Position numbers and translations under genes: made by a program. The notes beneath the pieces were generated by a model that saw only the letters and a list, made by a program, of their open reading frames with translations, was not told where the DNA came from and made no database searches. From Hyalella azteca (Eukaryota; Arthropoda; Malacostraca; Amphipoda; Hyalellidae), in contig NW_025941456.1 in assembly GCF_000764305.2 (NCBI RefSeq), forward strand, positions 124,001-188,000: a stretch of DNA of 64,000 nucleotides, in the 5' to 3' direction. How positions within the stretch are numbered: the stretch's first letter is position 1; every line of letters starts with the position of its first letter. Below are positions 24,501 to 36,771 of this stretch, in pieces.

Positions 24501-27500
24501 GAAGTCGGCCAAACAGTCTTTGCCAGTAATTAGTTTCCACCAATGTAGATAAAAACGCCGAGAAACTGTGATATATTTAGTGTCTATATTTTTTCCAAGT
24601 AACTAAGAATAATTTTCATGAAATTTAAGCCTAAATTCTGAATTAAAAACAAGTTTTTAGATGATGCTCCAGTATATGTATAAAAAACTGGAATCACCGT
24701 GAAAAAAAAAATAAAATAAAATTGATACGTGTAGAAGTTAACTGTGGAGACAATAACTGTTGAAGTTGCAGGAGAGATGGCAATCCGCGCAGGTAATGAC
24801 GTCAACATTATCATGTTGCACTCATTAATTGGGATGTAATATTCATTGCACAAGTAGCTAAAAATCGTTAAGACCTATATTGCGAGTCAAGCTTTTACTC
24901 AAGTCCCTATTTGCCACGGCTTGGCATAAGACACTCCATTTAATTTGTTTAAGCAGCAAAAATATTCAGCGGTCTCATGGTGTGTCGTAATGCAGTCGGC
25001 CATAACAGCACAGCTGAATATGGTAATTTTTTCGGAATGTTGGTGTAAAAGAAAAGGTTTTGCCAAGGAAGGCCTGGCGGCGAAATAAACATTGTTCCGT
25101 AAGGACCGTTACTCTGCTGCTTGTATTCATTTACGACGCTTCTTTCTAACAATGTGTTCTATTTTTTTGCACCAATGTCTGGATATAAAAGGATTTTCCT
25201 TCACGGCGACCGCACAGAAAACATTCTTGCCCGATTAGGTCTGAAAGAAAAGTCCTCATTTTACGATAAGAAAGAACGTCTGGGAACGGTGAATAAGTCT
25301 TCTCGATGTGCACAGCGGCACTGAGCCTGAAAAGAAATACGCCCGAGGCATGTCTCGCACCAAATGTTTTACTTCTTCCTTAGCAGCGCCCGAAAATCGA
25401 GGCCCGTTCGATTCCTGGACTTCGGTGATAAATTGCGATTTAATGAAGGTCTCAAATTTTATTCACATCGTCACTGGATATAAAAAACCACAAAATCGGT
25501 TCAATTTCAGACCAGAATAAAAAAAAATTGAATATTCTTGACTTTTCACACAATTTATTAAAATTGTGTGGTAAAATTCACAAAAATGTGTTCATAATGT
25601 GGACTGAAATCGAATCGATACCTGCTCGACAAAGTAAATATCGTTCATGGTGTTCATGTTTACCGTCAATGAGAGACCATACAAAAATAAAAAGTAATCA
25701 GAAAGATTGTTAATGACCAAGACAAAAAATTATACTGTTTTTTTTAATCCAATGTTTGTTTGGACAGTGTTGTTATGTACAAGATTATGAATGCAATGCC
25801 ACGTTTACATCAATTATGGTATCATGTTTGCCATGATTGTGTGGAATTTAGGGCTGTTAACCATCTATGTTTCATTTTTCTTAATGTCAGTATTTATCAA
25901 AAATATGTAGTTAAAAGAATAGCATTATGATCAAAGGCATAATATCAAAAATTTCACGTAAGTTGCTTCAGAAATAGATCACCATTACCAATTTGAAATG
26001 AGTATTTTCTCATTGTTCACTTAGGAAAAATATCTGAATTTAAAAATTTTATTGAGACAAAACATTTTTTAAGAATGCTAGCTAATGAAAACATTATTAT
26101 TGCAACCTTATTGAACTGAGATCATAACATTTGCAGATCTGTCGGGTACACGACCAGCGTAGATGCCCTTCATAAATACATAGAGTATATATAAAGGGTG
26201 CATTGCGCATTATAGGCAAACATGGCGCGAGATTTTCGCAGATCATTCCATGCAGAAATGAGCTCAAATTTTCGTATACAACGTGACATTGCCATGGATG
26301 ATTTCATGCATGAACGCGTTCAACTTTTCGGATGCAGCATGGCATTGCCATGGATGATTCAATGCAGAAAAGTTGTTCAGAGTTATTGCCGTGGATCATG
26401 TAATTCACAAACGTTCTCTTCCGTTGATTCCATGCAGAAACGTGAACAACTTTTCGTGTGCGGCATGGTATTGCCATTGATTGCCTTGTATGTATAGTTT
26501 TTATTTAATTTTTACAATTCCACTGTTTTTGAATCAATGCTTTATTTGTCGTTTTTATGATGGAATAGAACAGATCCTTCATTTCCACTCATACCGGAAA
26601 ATCTTACTTTTAGCCAATTTAGGTAACTTGTCATTTATCCGAACCAGTCGGAACGGATATGAGTTGCAACTCGCTTCAGTTTATCTATCAAAAAACATGC
26701 GAGGGAAAATTTGTTTGAAGAAATCCTCGCTGATATTGCTGTTGATTTTCCTCTGCTGGACGCAATTGTTCAACTTGTTGAATGGCCCTTCGGCGTATAG
26801 CTTTTAGTGGAAAATAAATAGAATTTCGAAGGGATTATGTAGCCAAATATGGCTCACTCTTTCACAAGGGCTGACGATCTTGAACTGATCTTTTTTTATA
26901 CTTTGACGAACATTGTGCCTATAAATCAGCTGATTTTATTTACCCGAAATTCACTTTCTTCCAAGTAAGAATGCTGAGCACAAGAAAGAATGACACTTGC
27001 ATTGTACTTTAAAACTATTTAAACGAGATGGCATTACATAATCTTCATATATGGTTGACATGATTTAACTTTCTAGTCATCGAGTTCCTACTAAAATGGC
27101 TCACAAAATACAGAAAAATATAAATTCATCTAAATTTCATCGCCAACTGCCCTATTGATGAGAATTTGACAATTATCGTGAGCCTGATCAGGCTGTTTCA
27201 TGAACTGTTGCTAGGGCAGCAAGAAAAGAGACCTCAGTTGGCCATATTAGCTGCAATGGCCTGGGAGAGCTCGTCATGGAGCGCGTAATGTTAAAACATA
27301 ACAACATAATATTATTGAATAAATCAGCATAAAAGTTGTACTAATTAGTTAGCACTATCAATGTTGGTATATGAGTGCTCATAAAAGTTGCCTTAATTTG
27401 CCATGATAAATATCTGATATATAATTAATGAGTTGATAGCTATATATAGCGCGGCGGCAAACTGGTTTTGTTCTTAGTCCGTAATTGCAACTTTTCTGCA

Positions 27501-28050
27501 GCTTTTTATCAGAATGCACTCGTAATATCGCAACTTGGGGATTGCTTTGTAACAAACATTTAATAATTCTGTGGATGACGGCATAAAATATAGAATCTAG
27601 TTAAGTGATAGTTTTATTAGCGCTAGATGCCTTACCTCGCTCTCTGTGTTCAGTTGAGTGCCATTGCACGGACGATTGTTGTTGCTGGAATATTTCTTCT
27701 TGTGTTGTAGTTGCAGGGTTAGCTTGTTGTTTCGGATTATTTTGTGGCCCGTCTCCCCAGACTCGAAGCAGCTGCTCTGAAGTGTGATGGGGAGACAGAG
27801 TGGCATTCTGAATTGAGCGATTCGATTGAATTTTCTGTCTTCCCACCGACGTAGAAAAAGAGTTTGCCTTCGCTGAATCACGCATAAATGAAATTATATC
27901 ATCGACGGTAAGAAAGGGAGCGGTGGAGTTATTGGAAAAAGAAGGGAAAGGAGCGTAATAGGTTGAGGGTAGAGGCGGTGAGAGTGTCGCAGAGCAGTGG
28001 CAGTACAGAGCTGTCCAGAGGATGTGTGTGAGTGTCATCCAGCCTCTCAT
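12143..28050 (-). CDS. dpr: dpr-family two-Ig-domain cell-surface protein (gene model, 6 located exons)
   Basis: Spliced gene read from right to left. Located exons: 27636-28050, 23239-23855, 22107-22277, 15820-15938, 14657-14840, 12143-12543. Together they give a signal peptide, a long basic linker, Ig1 (CRIKNLGNKS, VSWFRKRDSHILTVDRNTF, RDAGDYECQVST), Ig2 (TLTCELHN, FIFWYQ, DSGNYTCAP) and a C-terminal segment starting EHPAAMQHGTTNR. This order and these motifs are those of the arthropod Dpr family, neuronal surface receptors that bind DIP partners during synaptic matching; the function is taken from the family. Phases match at every junction that can be tested (1, 0, 0 at the 3' side of Ig2a, 1). 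The piece joining CQVST to PSAVISG is missing from the model. About 635 residues are accounted for, longer than most family members because of the linker and the tail. The family is certain; which paralogue it is cannot be told. Confidence 0.93.
13433..14018. repeat. Spaced ~60-bp duplication
   Basis: GTGAAGCCAGT-(x)-TTTTTTGCAGCTGGTACATG-TTTC-(x)-AGCTG-(x)-ATATACGT at 13433-13491 and again at 13963-14018, about 530 bases apart. The bases between are single copy. Confidence 0.8.
13565..13685. repeat. Degenerate TATGGTAAGA repeat
   Basis: GGTAAGATG occurs repeatedly with GGTATTTTGT spacers; imperfect period of about 11-26 bases. Confidence 0.7.
14262..14656. repeat. 21-bp minisatellite made of 5' splice sites
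   Basis: On the minus strand the unit is GTGCTGCATGGTGAGTGATG plus A. Thirteen units (seven left and six right of an insert at 14407-14516) plus the true exon end at 14657 as the fourteenth. The distal units read GTAAGTGATGAATGTTGCGCG. Each unit therefore carries the last ten bases of dpr exon 5 joined to a near-consensus donor. On the plus strand it reads MQHSSLT repeated, which explains the long open frames there; they are not genes. Confidence 0.93.
14407..14516 (+). mobile_element. GC-rich insert in the 21-bp array, possible retrotransposon 3' tail
   Basis: About 110 bases of very GC-rich DNA interrupt the array. On the plus strand one frame reads GRGDLPSDDSETEDDEGGAS then Ala and a TAA stop, an acidic C-terminus-like end. 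The stop is followed by a short hairpin, GGGACT AGGA AGTCCC (about 14494-14509). A protein end followed by a hairpin is how 3' fragments of some non-LTR retrotransposons look. No family is recognised and no clean target-site duplication is visible. Confidence 0.3.
14657..14840 (-). CDS. dpr: dpr exon 5: second half of Ig2
   Basis: Acceptor CCGTGGCCAG, then 61 codons plus one base: DGTRLIHAAGGRLVIG, VRVASDRHASSLTIRRA, PRDSGNYTCAPASID, PASVTLHVLH. The DSGNYTC motif gives the second Ig2 cysteine and an N-glycosylation site. The exon ends CTGCATG followed by GTGAGT (phase 1); the leftover G joins AC of exon 6 to make Asp. GC content is about 70 percent against about 36 percent around it. Both splice sites sit at the edge of tandem arrays: the donor is the last unit of a 21-bp array, the acceptor tract the first unit of a 26-bp array. 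Confidence 0.92.
14841..15546. repeat. 26-bp minisatellite, about 26 copies
   Basis: Unit on the plus strand GTGGAAGGGGACGTGGTCTT then AATTTC, with variants (GTTG, GCGG, TTTTG, missing bases). It fills most of the 979-bp intron between dpr exons 4 and 5. The copy nearest exon 5 forms its acceptor tract: minus strand CCACGTCCCCTTCCCCGTGG then CCAG. Confidence 0.95.
15820..15938 (-). CDS. dpr: dpr exon 4: first half of Ig2
   Basis: Acceptor TTTTTCTCAG, then two bases (AA) and 39 codons: PSAVISGTQDQFVRAG, STVTLTCELHNTVEEP, SFIFWYQ. It contains the first cysteine (LTC) and the tryptophan (FWYQ) of Ig2 in the Dpr pattern xPxAxIxGxxDxxVxxGSxVTLTC. The exon ends CAG followed by GTCAGG, phase 0, which joins in frame to DGTRLI of exon 5. 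The split codon at its left (nAA, probably Glu or Lys) requires the unseen upstream mini-exon to end in phase 1. Confidence 0.92.
16673..16969. repeat. 73-bp tandem repeat, 4 copies
   Basis: Units begin AAACATGGACAGAACATGTC and contain GGAGATGATGAACCACGCA and TCATGTTCTGACTGTACGC. The first copy is diverged. It lies in the dpr intron 15939-22106. The 60-119 codon frames on both strands here come from the repeat. Confidence 0.92.
19503..19683. repeat. ~104-bp tandem duplication
   Basis: AATTTGTATGTTAGTGATTG followed by GACAAGCGGAAT occurs at about 19513 and 19617, and GAAGTGGGAATTTTAGCA follows in each copy. Confidence 0.85.
22107..22277 (-). CDS. dpr: dpr exon 3: second half of Ig1
   Basis: Acceptor CCTTAG, then 57 codons from VSWFRKRDSHILTVDRNTF through DDRFSAWHEGG and LRIQYAQFRDAGDYEC to QVST. 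It has the core Ig tryptophan (VSW), the Dpr signature HILTV-(x)-R-(x)-T-(x3)-D-(x)-RF, and the DxGxYxC motif with the second Ig cysteine. A stop follows soon after QVST (Val, then TAA), so the last strand of Ig1 (normally like EPKMS...LNVV) is not in this exon. The only GT sites available are AACC|GTTTAA and CCAA|GTCTCA, both weak donors and both phase 0. The right end is certain; the left end is the more likely of the two. Confidence 0.88.
22278..23238 (-). other. dpr: dpr intron 2
   Basis: 961-bp intron with GTGAGT donor and CCTTAG acceptor. It contains a perfect hairpin at 22514-22538 (GGATTACGTT, loop GAAAT, AACGTAATCC) about 240 bases upstream of the acceptor. Nothing else seen. Confidence 0.75.
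23239..23855 (-). CDS. dpr: dpr exon 2: basic linker and first half of Ig1
   Basis: Acceptor TTTCATTTCAG on the minus strand, then 205 codons with higher GC than the surroundings. The first ~155 residues are a low-complexity basic linker (RGRRKKRG, SQRRRSLEV, HHNQRLNQIY). The last ~50 carry the Ig1 start: PPSFHVSSPKNITAQLG, then AYLPCRIKNLGNKS with the first Ig cysteine and an N-glycosylation site (NIT). The exon ends AATCT followed by GTGAGT, phase 0, and joins directly to VSW of the next exon; 'NKSVSW' is the usual Dpr sequence here. A TTTTCTAG just before GTGTTGGTCC (near 23345) could be an alternative acceptor that would drop the linker; the long open frame argues for the longer exon. The frame also runs past the donor to 23197. 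Confidence 0.85.
23856..27635 (-). other. dpr: dpr intron 1
   Basis: 3.8-kb intron, GTAAGG donor and TTTCATTTCAG acceptor. Contains a diverged tandem repeat at 26220-26490. No other exon is recognised; frames such as 24584-24853 and 26481-26807 resemble no known family. Confidence 0.7.
26220..26490. repeat. Diverged ~70-bp tandem repeat, about 4 copies
   Basis: ATTGCCATGGATGATT(C/T) CATGCA, GAACGCGTTCAACTTTTCG and GCAGCATGGCATTGCC recur with changes. The 91-codon plus-strand frame over it is repeat-driven. Confidence 0.7.
27636..28050 (-). CDS. dpr: dpr exon 1: start codon, signal peptide, linker
   Basis: The frame opens with MRGWMTLTHILWTALYCHC, a good secretion signal (short start, hydrophobic core, small residues near 20-24), followed by a Pro/Ser/Thr-rich stretch and a Gln-rich end (EEIFQQQQSSVQWHSTEHRER). 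The exon stops at a strong donor, GAG followed by GTAAGG, leaving one base (G). The next exon starts with two bases (GT), giving a Gly codon, so the phase fits. The frame stays open past the donor to 27601, but the donor and the match of phase favour splicing. The ATG at 28050 is chosen because it alone gives a full signal peptide; the Met at codon 5 is possible. The 5' UTR and promoter were not found. Confidence 0.8.
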
Positions 28051-31000
28051 GATGATTCTTTAGTCTAATAATCATTCAAAATGTTGATATGAGATTTAGA
28101 AGGTGTTGTGAGAGCGATTTTAGTTTACAAAGTGAACAGAGGGATTTAGAAATGACGTAGAATTCGCAATTAAAGCATCGAAGAGAAAAATTGTTGATGT
28201 TGTAAATTACAACATATAAGTTTTCCTTGTGGTGTTCTCAAAATTTTTGGAGTACGAATTCGATCAATTTGTAATGTTTTATTCCTTAATGAATCAAAGC
28301 ACTTCTGCAATTATTATCACCAGTATAGAACTTTTTTCACTGATTCGTTTGATTACACTGCACTTCTTCACAAAGTTAAGGCAGAGAGTAGCGCTGAAGA
28401 AGCTCTGAAAGAGAATAAAAAGTGTTCAATTAAAATAATTTTCCAATGATCAGAAACAAGAAAGCAGATATAATTGTAGCCTAGTAATAATAAGAAAAAG
28501 GTCTACGATTTGCCAAAAATAATCTAACGAATAGAAAACACTTTAAATTTTCTTACAGTGTTGTCTAATCATTAAAATTAATTTTTAATTTTAATTTCTA
28601 ATCATAATACTAATCATTAAAATTAATCATTAAAGTTCACAACAAATGAATGACTTTGCCATCGAGCCATGCTGCCTGTGTTGAATTGCAAGTCAGAGTG
28701 AGGTTTGAAGCGAGCGAAAGGAGCGCCCGTGTAACGATTTGAGCAGATCCATCGAGGACGGTTGATGAACTTCACAGAATATAAGATCTTGTTTATTTAC
28801 ACGGGAATTAATAAGGTTTTCATTAGAGTGCTGGTGGTAGGAAGTACTCTCTGATGAAGTATAAATATTTGTTAACCTGGACATTTTCTTGGTAATCTAA
28901 TGTGAAAGAATTAATACGTAGCATCGGAAGTCAAATATTCGACCGACTCTAAACTCATACTACTGGTGTACTTACTGATAAATTTTTACCCTGCCATCTA
29001 CTGTTAATTTGCTATTGTTGTATCTGCAGAGGCAGGTACTATCGTAAGGGTTGCCTGGCGAGGCTACGAATAATGTAATACATGACGGTTCATTAATAAG
29101 TCGTCGTGACACTAGTCCATAAAATCAATAACTCCCTCCATTGTCATTAATACTCGGCCTTAATGAACGGTTGTGAAAGACGTCTTTGTTAGCAAACCTG
29201 TCAATGCTTATGAGTAGGAAAAATTGCATCCGACATCAGTTCTCATAAGAAATAATTTCTGGCTTATATTTGATACTCGAGGATTCGTCAGAGGAACGGA
29301 CAGAATTGGAAAAATTCTAATAGTAATATCAAGAAATACTGGAATTATTCTCTGCATAAATGAGGAGCTGAAAAATCGAGAATCTTTACATATTAAATAT
29401 AAGCCATACGCTTGATGAACACTTTATTTTACGCTGCAGTACCTGATTTACCGCTCTCAAACAGGATTAAAATGCCTCAGGCGATTTACTTAGACAATTT
29501 TTTTTATAAAAATAACTGCACACCAATTGATTTCCATCCTAAAAACTTGAATTGTGAATAAATGAGGCTTTAGCAGAAATTTAAGTTACAAACTATAATA
29601 TTTACGTCGCCAGTATTGAAGTTTGAATGTTGTGGGAATTTGAAGCAATTACATAAATTGAAGGCAATCAAAGAACTTTTGCTTAGTAGAGGCCAAAAAT
29701 TTTTCATGATTGTTCGCATGAAATATTAAATCTTGAACAAATCTAACATAATTGATAGCAAATTTCAGGCAGGGTATAATTGAGGTAGAAAGTTTTACAT
29801 GATAAATTCCTCTATGTACAGTACACTTTGAATGTAAAATATGATGTCCGCAATAAACTTTAATCTGTAATGTAAATAGTGAAAACTAATTTATATTTTC
29901 TTGGCTAGAAAATTGCCCAAAAGAAAAAAAAAAGAAAATGAATGAAATACAAATTCCCTGGAAAAAATCTATTAAAAACAAATAAAATTCCCAGCAACAA
30001 ATCTATTCACCCAAAAATGCTAGATTGCACGCTAATAGTATCGAGGAACATCAAATGATGTTTCGACGTTCGAACAGGCTTAGAATCACACCAAAATTAA
30101 ACCTCCAGAGTTAATGCTTCTTATTAACTATTTCTTTTTCAGAGAAGTACAAAATCTTTATTCCCTCCTACCTTCACATCTATTCGTAAAACAACGCATA
30201 AATCAAAGTGTCTTCCCTACAACAGTAATGAAAAGTAACAGTAAAGACTTCAAATGAATCTACAAACGAGATTACTCGCTCCCTTCGCTGCGTCAAAGCT
30301 GTCTTGTCTTAATGCTTTCTGCGCTTGGTTTCCGCTTTGAATAATCAAGTTGATTGCTGAACCTTGATACGATAATATTCTGGAAAAATATACAGACAAA
30401 TTACGAAGTTAAAAATTCCTGCCTTGGTTATTTGGTAGGAGCTTCATTTGTTTGTATTATTGAAGCACAGAGAGCGAGGCATCGCTTTGCAGATCATAAA
30501 AGAATCGCTGCGTTGTTCGTCTTTCTGTTTTATTATTCAGTTGTTATTGCATTAATTATTGGTGATAGATTGCGGGCGTGGCGTTAAAACAAGCACCTCT
30601 AAAGATATATCTGGTGGCTAGAGCTTGAAGGTTTCAATGATAAACGTACAATTATTCTCTGAATTAAAGCCATTTAAATAAAGGCTGATGGAAAATATTA
30701 AATCAAAATTAAAAATAATTAGAACTTCTGAAAGTCGACGCCCTCATGCGGCGTAATTGGAGGAACTGGTTTGAAATACACTCAACGATTTGCCGGAGCC
30801 GCGGCCTCAGTCACTAAGTATAGAAAGGACTCTCATAAGCCTAAGTAGTTCAGTTAATGAGCTCTAATGGAACGTGGCCTGACACAATGGCACTCTAATG
30901 AGCCATTACAGGACCATTGCTGATACGCACGAATGAGACAACACGGCATTACGATTGCCATGCGAGACAAGCAGCTTTGAGTTACAGCGACAGAAATACT

Positions 31001-34000
31001 GGGCTCCAGGGACGAGGTTTGCCCAGCACACGCAGGTGTCAAGGCCTCCAAATGAGCACGAGAACAAAGTGAAGAAGCACATTGACAGAATTGCTGGGTT
31101 TTTGGAGGCATGTTTAACTTTGCTTCAGGTGTTAAGTTCATAAATCAGGAGTATACTCGTAATTCTGACCATACTAGGAGGCATAAATGGGCGTGTAACA
31201 TGCAGTATGCCGGCATTGATACGGCTTTCATTTTTGAAGAAGTTAAGAAAAGAGAATTTTGCAAATTCTCTTTTGGAAAAAGAATTTGCAGGGCTGGGTG
31301 ATACAAGGACGGAGAAATTCGAAAAGCAAGGTACGGAGATCAACAGAACGTTAATTTTTAGTGGGTCCTTCCGTGTATAAACATTCGAATTGCGGATATT
31401 ATGTTTTTAGAAAGTAATACGTAACAGGTGAAAGACATCACAGAGGAATCAAATTTTTCCAAAGTTGCAATCAAAAGTTTGTTTGAATATAAACTATAAT
31501 TCACAATAGAGGTTATATATAACATTATCAAATGCAATTAGGACCCAACTTGCCTAAAAACAGTATTCTTGTAATATTGTAGTTTGCAAATTTCCTAATA
31601 CTGGCAATTGGACCGCTAAGATCAAGCGTGACCAGATCTGACATGGGTGTTGAATTTTCGGTACCCGTCATTTAAGTTGCTGTTCTAGACTGGCATGCTT
31701 GGTTCCTATCTTATAGAATTTTATCTCCAATGCCAGGGTACGTTATTGTGTGTGATGGTGTCAAAATTTGAATGCATTGTGAACATATATTTGATGTGTA
31801 GAGATCATAGGTATATAGTGTATTATTTGTGTTCTATTTGCAACACTTCTCTTTAACTTCACTTCATGTTTGCTTCAAATCTAATAATCGATATTTAAAA
31901 CACTTCTACCTGTCCAATCGATCTGAAATTTTGCACACTTGCGTAAAGTCGGAGACAATGCATGAATCAATTCACAGAACAAATAACTTTGAACATTTAA
32001 TTTGTTAATATTAAAAAAATTAAAATTTTTTTTTTTTACATATGAAAATTAAATAAGAAATTCATAGTACATGTGCAACAACGGAGACACTGAATTCTCT
32101 ATAAGAGTTGTCTTTCAGGAGTAATTTTGAATCGCACATTATTTATGATCATGCGCTTCATCTCGTAACTCCCTTCTCTAGCTCTCTCTCTTCATGAATA
32201 AGATGTGTCTTTTGCTCAATATTTCGTTACGCATTCACTATGTCATGGCCCTCTCTCTCTCGTGTTTTATCAGATTTGTTGAAGTTCTCTTGACGTGTCC
32301 GAGTTGACAGCATTTACCATCTGTACGCGTCCGATTTATTATTATGATCTCCTTGGGGATCTGATCTGTTACTAATTTGTTCTCTATTTCGCATAGGATT
32401 TGTCACGATTACGTGTTCTGATTTGTTCATTTTTGTTCACCTTTAAATATATCAACTTTAGCTTTGTCTTTTGTCTTTGGTGACCCGTCCAGCCTAATTA
32501 AACCTTGCTTATTAAGCCAATAATGAATCTTCTTACAGTTTGCGGTCATTGGTTAGCGTGTAAAGACCGTCCAAACTTTGGAGGAAGCGACTGGTTAGTT
32601 TAAAATCTATGGCTATTTCGGCACAACACCGTTGAAATTTATATTGTCTAATATTTAGCACACAAATATTCTGCTATTTTATTTTTTTCATGAATTTTTC
32701 ACAGGACCTATGATATATTCTCAAATATCTCGCACATAAAAATCGAAATATTTCTACAATCGATAATCCGTGAATCGTCTAAAAGTCGCAAGAGGACTAT
32801 ATAATTTAGCAACAATACCAAACTCATTCACTACATCCAGTTACCACATGGCGAAGCTAGTTACCGAATATACGCGGGGTTTCTTTTACTTCAATATATT
32901 ATATTATGTATACATAAAATAATACTTATACAGTGTTTACACTGTGTATATAGCATATATGTATATAATATAGTACAGTGTATACACTTTATACTATATA
33001 CTATACATCGGGTTGAATATGCGTAGACAAATAAAGTGACTAAAACTTGGCTCTGTTGCAAGCGTTTTGGGAAAATCTACCATCAAATATACCAAAGTAT
33101 GACAGTTTACGTGAGTTTCCCAATAGCCGATGTCATCTCTAGACACGTAAATATCGGAGCATACCTGGCCATTTCATAGATCGTAAAGATAACGTCTCTC
33201 TCAGAGCATATCATCCCGTTAATTGGTGCGTCTGTGCAACCAAATCGGTAATTAGCAAAATACAATTAATATATTAGCTACATTGATGGCGAGTGCTGCA
33301 CGGCGTCTCGGGGACGCAATAACCCAATGGCGCACTTCGCAAGTTTACTTTAAATCTGGGCTCTTAATTGCTGCGGGTAACGGAACTCTGCGAACAGCGT
33401 CCCTGATTTAGTGACTAGTCTTCAATACGTTAGGAGTTGAATGCGAGCTCTGAAAGGGGACAGCAAATTAAAGTATTCAGTGAATATGTTAAACAAGTGA
33501 AATTAGAGGTTTAAAATTGTCAAGTAACAAAAATCAGTTGCTTTTCGTCTCGACTGAATTTGAGAACTATATACCGCACTCACTAATTGAGTACTCTTGG
33601 GGAGCTCACTTGTCGGCGTACGGTGGTTGCGTCTTTATCCTTGAAATTCACTGCCAAATTAGGTTCTGATCCTCAATCTAACTTTGTAAGGCGATTATTC
33701 GTTTGAAACCAACGGCAGATGATCATTTGTTGATACGTGTTTTTAGTAAGAACAAATCCCCAGCGAGGAATATGAAGATTATTACAAAAGCAGCTTTCAC
33801 ACAAGCCGCTTAAGCGTCATTACTGTGTGCGAAAGCCTGCGCTTCGACATGCTACAAGAATAAGCGTGATCAATAGCACAATCCCGGTCCCAATGCAGGC
33901 CATTGAGGATTTTCTTTGGTAACAGGCATTATGATTTGATTTACTGACCGTCAGTGATAACAGTTTGATCAACGCTGCTGTATCCCACTAGGAGGAATCA

Positions 34001-36771
34001 ATAATAATATAATAGCATCCGTGATACAGTGCATTATAGTACAATGGTTGCTCTCCAAAGTTCTTCAATCAACATGTAGGCTGAAGAACGCGGAACACAA
34101 AACAACTCGGTATAGGAAAAAAAACTTGATTCATTTTATTGGTTTTAGTGCTATGAGCGTAGCGACGCAACCATGAATGCGATGCAACAAATCCATTCTG
34201 AAGCACAATGATCATCGTTCATCACTCATTGATTCTTGCGTAAGTTAACAGTGTGAAGAGCTTCCTGTGATCGTTTGAAGTCAACGATGGTACGTGAAAG
34301 CCTGTCAATTTGTTATTCGTTTTTTTCTCTCTGAATATTTTCGAGCCTTCAAACCAAGACTCAAGCGGAGCTCAAACCAAGCCACTGATTTCAAGATTAA
34401 CCCCTTGAGCCGTAAAGCATGGAGGATGTCAAGCTTCCATTACCAAACCGCGCGATCGCCAAATATCACGGGATTCGTATGATATTTAAATCAATCGCCG
34501 TAAATGACGTTTTCTTCATAAAATTACCAGTGATATGGTATCCCGACTATTAGTTCCACTCAAAAAGTAGACTTAAATCAGCCTAAATTCGAATAAACTT
34601 TGAATCCATGAAAATACTGCTCCAAACTACACGTTACCTTGGCAGTTTTAGGGGGCAAAGTCGTTTATTATTCGCCGTTAAATTTGAACTCATCGCGTGA
34701 TCGTGTCTCATCAAGGCCATCGCGCAAAGAGGCTGTAATTCCATGTGTCATGTGCACCGGTATTCCAGGAATTGACGGTCTCAACATCTATTGAATTTAT
34801 GTCTCTGGTCAAAACCAGACGATGACGCAAACTGTGGTTCTGTGATATAGATACTGAGATACTGGTAAGAAATACAAAGACTTCTTGGTAAGACAAACGA
34901 AGTACTTTATTAGGAAGGAGAACTTAATCGTGTGATTTTGCATTAGAGTTTGGAAGTTGATAAGAGGTTGATCGAAGGCAAGCTTGGCTTGAGCTCACGT
35001 GGTATACGGTTGCGGTATGAAGAGCAAAGTGTTGTGAAATCTGATGCACAGAAAATGATTGTGCGAGTGACTTGTGAATTGAAGCGAATGCTGTAAATTA
35101 AAATGTACTGATACTGATTAAAGTGATGCATGTTATCACTAAAATTGTCTGAATCATGCCATTATTATTCACGGAATGCAAACTGCTATAAATATTATTT
35201 CAATTATTCTAAGCTTGTTTGAACTTAAAAGGATGCGAATATTATACAGAATCCAATCAGCTATATATTCAACGAACAAGCTTTTTTTGTAACGTATCAA
35301 TACTTTCCGATGTCCGCCTCCGCTTGCAATTTGAAACGTAAATATTGCAAGAAATTGCAATATGCAATCGACGCTTACAATCGACTCTGAATTACTCAAA
35401 TCAGAGCAGGAGTGTGCACCAACGGTAGTTTCTTGCATATTTTATCATCTAACGAATTCGGTAAACATTTGCTTTTTTCCCTAAATATATAAGGAGGAAT
35501 GATAATAAAAAACTAGCAGATTTCATTAGTAAGAATATAAATAATTTAGTAGTAGTATCACCTTTTTCTATACTTTGAGGGTGGATGCACTAGAGAGTGA
35601 TGTACATGTCAGTGTCCCAGAACAGATGGGAATTCATGCAACATATGAGCCATCAAAAGACAATACAGTATGTGTGTGACGGGCGTATGCGTGTAGTGAA
35701 GCGTCGCCTACACAATGTACAAATGATCCCACGACGTATCGCCTCGTCAATACTTCGTCTTATAAGAACAACTGGAACAAAGACAGCGCGTATGATGGTG
35801 CGAAATCTTTTTGTTGAAATAGAATTATAGTTTTTATTCAGTATAGTAAGAACGGTTTGTCTTTACTAAGAATAAGGGGAGCACTTGCGCCGGCCAGCCA
35901 TCGTGCGCACATCGCGTGTGTATAAGACAGGCGAGATTAAAAAGCAGAGTATCACTCGATACAACCAAGGAAGGTGGTAATTTATTCGTTAATATTCTAT
36001 GATGACCTCCATTCTAGCAGATGATGATTGTAGGTTGGCTGTGTAAGGCGTCATGGAGTTTCTTCATACAAAATTGAACAGTTGATGGCCTAACCATCAA
36101 AGTTGGTCGATTTGTCATTTAAATCACAATAATTTGTTCGCAGTGAAGATAATTTTCGCGCAGAGAAGTGATTTGTTCTCCTATTGATTTCTTAAGTTTC
36201 AATTGTTCTGAACAGTACAGAGCATATAAATATGCGTCCGCGAGAGCATCAATGCGCTCAAAGTTTATGCCTTCAATTTGCAATGAATCGCACAGACAGA
36301 AATTACAGCCATTAAGCTGCTGTTCTAAATGCCATCCACAGTGATTACGATGCGCCCGCAATGTAAAAATTCCGACGGAAAAGCCCGCTTGTTACTTTAA
36401 AGCGCCCATTAAAAGCCTATTTTAACGCTTACCAAATGTTCTCAACAAACTCGTGTCAGCTTTTCAGAGAATAGCCAATGTTATGCATTTGCATTCACCG
36501 TACATTCAACGACAAATTTTAATTCGTTCATGATAATAATGGGGTCGAATTGTGGATGCGCCTAGGCGGCTTTCGGAGCGTGCTCATTGCAGTAACATGC
36601 TTAACAAAATAACAATTGGGAAGATTTGTAAGATGACTTTCATTTCTCGGACTTGTCTGGAATTTTTTTTCTCCTATTTTAAACGATCAAATATAGTGAT
36701 GGAGTATTTCTCTTTTCGTGTGTAACGAAGACCTGATTTTCATGTTTTTTTCTGCATAATATTCTAAATGA
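28051..36771. other. No supported gene, 5' flank of dpr
   Basis: AT-rich DNA that should contain the dpr 5' UTR or promoter if transcription starts nearby; neither was identified. AT-rich dyad runs at 28565-28640 and 32925-33010 (TACACTGTATATA-like). Frames at 29224, 30354, 31110, 34294 and 35597 are not recognised. Confidence 0.5.
30906..31082 (-). CDS. Small ORF, 58 codons, Cys-rich, possibly chance
   Basis: Minus-strand ATG at 31082 opens MCFFTLFSCSFGG then LDTCVCWANLVPGAQYFCRC and ends SHSCVSAMVL with a TAA stop. Eight cysteines in 58 residues and a hydrophobic start could suggest a small secreted peptide, but the hydrophobic start is short, no family is recognised, and another frame of 95 codons covers the same bases. 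No splice or promoter evidence. Confidence 0.15.
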   Translation of the reverse strand: MCFFTLFSCSFGGLDTCVCWANLVPGAQYFCRCNSKLLVSHGNRNAVLSHSCVSAMVL